Origin: Rhyzopertha dominica
Taxonomy: Eukaryota > Arthropoda > Insecta > Coleoptera > Bostrichidae
DNA: 64,000 nt
NCBI GenBank assembly: GCA_025024175.1
Contig: QCXZ01000001.1
Location: 14,880,001-14,944,000, forward strand
Reading direction: 5' to 3'
How positions within the stretch are numbered: position 1 is the first letter of the stretch; each line of letters starts with the position of its first letter. This document shows positions 63,104 through 64,000 of this stretch, piece after piece. The position numbers and the translations under genes are program-made. Under the pieces are notes generated by a model, which saw only the letters and a list, made by a program, of their open reading frames with translations, made no database searches and was not told where the DNA came from.

Positions 63104-63135
<32 letters not shown>

Positions 63136-63700
63136 AAAAATTTAGCTTAATTGTCAGTTAGAATATCTCAAAATGCGCTTTTGTGTGCATTTCCAAAGAG
63201 TTGTCGATTTTAAATAATCCTTACAGTATTAATGATGTTAAACTTAGAAAGGTACTTGTACTTGTACTTAGAAGGGTTAGCATCTTCATTCTGAACTTAA
63301 ATGCTAATACTGTTGGCAGGGCGCCGTTGTTATTTGGAATTGCAGTGATTTGTAGAATTACACTGCTCTGAAATCTTTTTTTGCATCTTTAGTTTACCCG
63401 TGGCGATATAGTTTACATTGGGTGGCGTGCATACTGACTTTGTCGAGTTCGTGCAGTGAAAGTTTCTAAAGTTTCTGGTTTATTTGAAGGATGATATTGA
63501 CCCATCACAAGGTTATAAACAGACATCAGTATTAAGCACTAAGCAGATACAAATTTAACTCTTTGCATGACTACGTGAAGGGTGCTTCTGACGGTAATAT
63601 TTTTGTATAATGTCCCTCATAATGAAATTGATTGTTCTTGACTTCTTGAACAATTATATTTTCGCGTTGCATGTATGAACTCAAGATTGGTAAAGCTTTT
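62480..63700 (+). pseudogene. Jockey-like LINE remnant
   Basis: Frames chain as SLADCAPVLISPLCYTFNLI-like text, CSTFRDVWKCAYICPIFNKG, NYRPMLCC, then LRSTTANLACFTPFLADSFD, SRGQADVVCTEFSKEFDQVD (motif A with one Asp kept), LDEFLASSGFPPGSNLSPLL, FLLFINGVSFAID (motif B) and a poly-Asp tract where FADD should be. It belongs to the same LINE group as 50060 but is a different copy. Frameshifts at about 62930 and several stops. Confidence 0.78.
63104..63133 (+). repeat. (GAT)10 microsatellite at the RT catalytic site
   Basis: Ten perfect GAT units encode ten Asp at the position of the LINE xADD box (KFQ before, LKI after, as in FADDLKI). Confidence 0.95.
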
Positions 63701-63907
63701 TATTTAAAACTGTGCAGGACAAGCGTCTTCAGATGATTTACGACAAACCAATTTAACAGGGTCTCGTTGCCTTCAGCATATATCGAGGACTGAGGCAAAT
63801 GCTGAATGTGAACTAACCTGTCATGGTATTGAGTGTGTACATATGTTATACATAAGGATTGCGACACGTAATTGAATATCTTGTATCTGTTAAAAATAAA
63901 CAATATT

Positions 63908-63937
63908 TTATTATTATTATTATTATTATTATTACAC
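63908..63937. repeat. (TTA)10 microsatellite
   Basis: About ten TTA units, 200 bp downstream of the recognised LINE region, possibly its 3' tail. Confidence 0.9.
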
Positions 63938-64000
63938 ATTTTCATTTAAAAAAGAAAAGATTGTGACATCATTGCCAATAGTCGCATGAACCAATATGTC

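Noticed and set aside
1..64000. CRISPR array, prokaryotic operon or phage region
   Set aside because: Introns, LINEs, Penelope and Tc1 elements show a eukaryotic genome; no regular spacer array was seen.

Overview
This is AT-rich draft sequence (scattered N) from an arthropod nuclear genome, almost certainly an insect. Exons are split by GT-AG introns, several of them only 51-60 nt long. The proteins are insect-like CRAL-TRIO lipid-transfer proteins, and the spacer is full of decayed insect-type transposons. A beetle would fit, but the sequence alone does not settle the order.

Host genes: there are two, and they are paralogues facing each other tail to tail. Gene 1 (+) has six solid exons from 41571 to 51854, and its start codon must lie in an upstream exon. 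Two ATG exons fit the required phase, at 34982-34988 and at 16411-16447. Either yields a complete CRAL-TRIO protein of about 310 or 320 residues. Gene 2 (-) has six exons from 59590 down to 55550 covering about 247 C-terminal residues; its 5' exon or exons were not found and probably lie beyond the right edge. Homologous exons have identical lengths (95, 154 and 194 nt, then 262 nt in gene 1 against 111+151 nt in gene 2). This shows an inverted duplication followed by gain or loss of one 51-nt intron. Poly(A) signals follow both stop codons.

Layout: 1-16300 is spacer with remnants of a DDE transposase, several LINEs and a Penelope-like element (13405-14396). That element has 99-bp inverted terminal arms carrying hammerhead-ribozyme-like cores. 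16411-41570 is either spacer or the giant first intron of gene 1; it holds transposase and Tc1 fragments, a fragment of an uncharacterised mobile protein family, and several fold-back elements. 41571-51854 is gene 1, with a 1.2-kb TIR element, a 1.8-kb fold-back and a LINE in its introns. 51855-55440 is the region between the two gene ends, with one Tc1 fragment. 55550-59590 is gene 2. 59600-64000 holds a perfect-ended fold-back, a small MITE and a decayed LINE whose reverse-transcriptase catalytic motif has become a (GAT)10 repeat.

No rRNA, tRNA, CRISPR array or intact autonomous transposon was recognised. The two lipid-transfer proteins probably do related jobs, carrying hydrophobic ligands such as tocopherols, retinoids or phosphoinositides between membranes.
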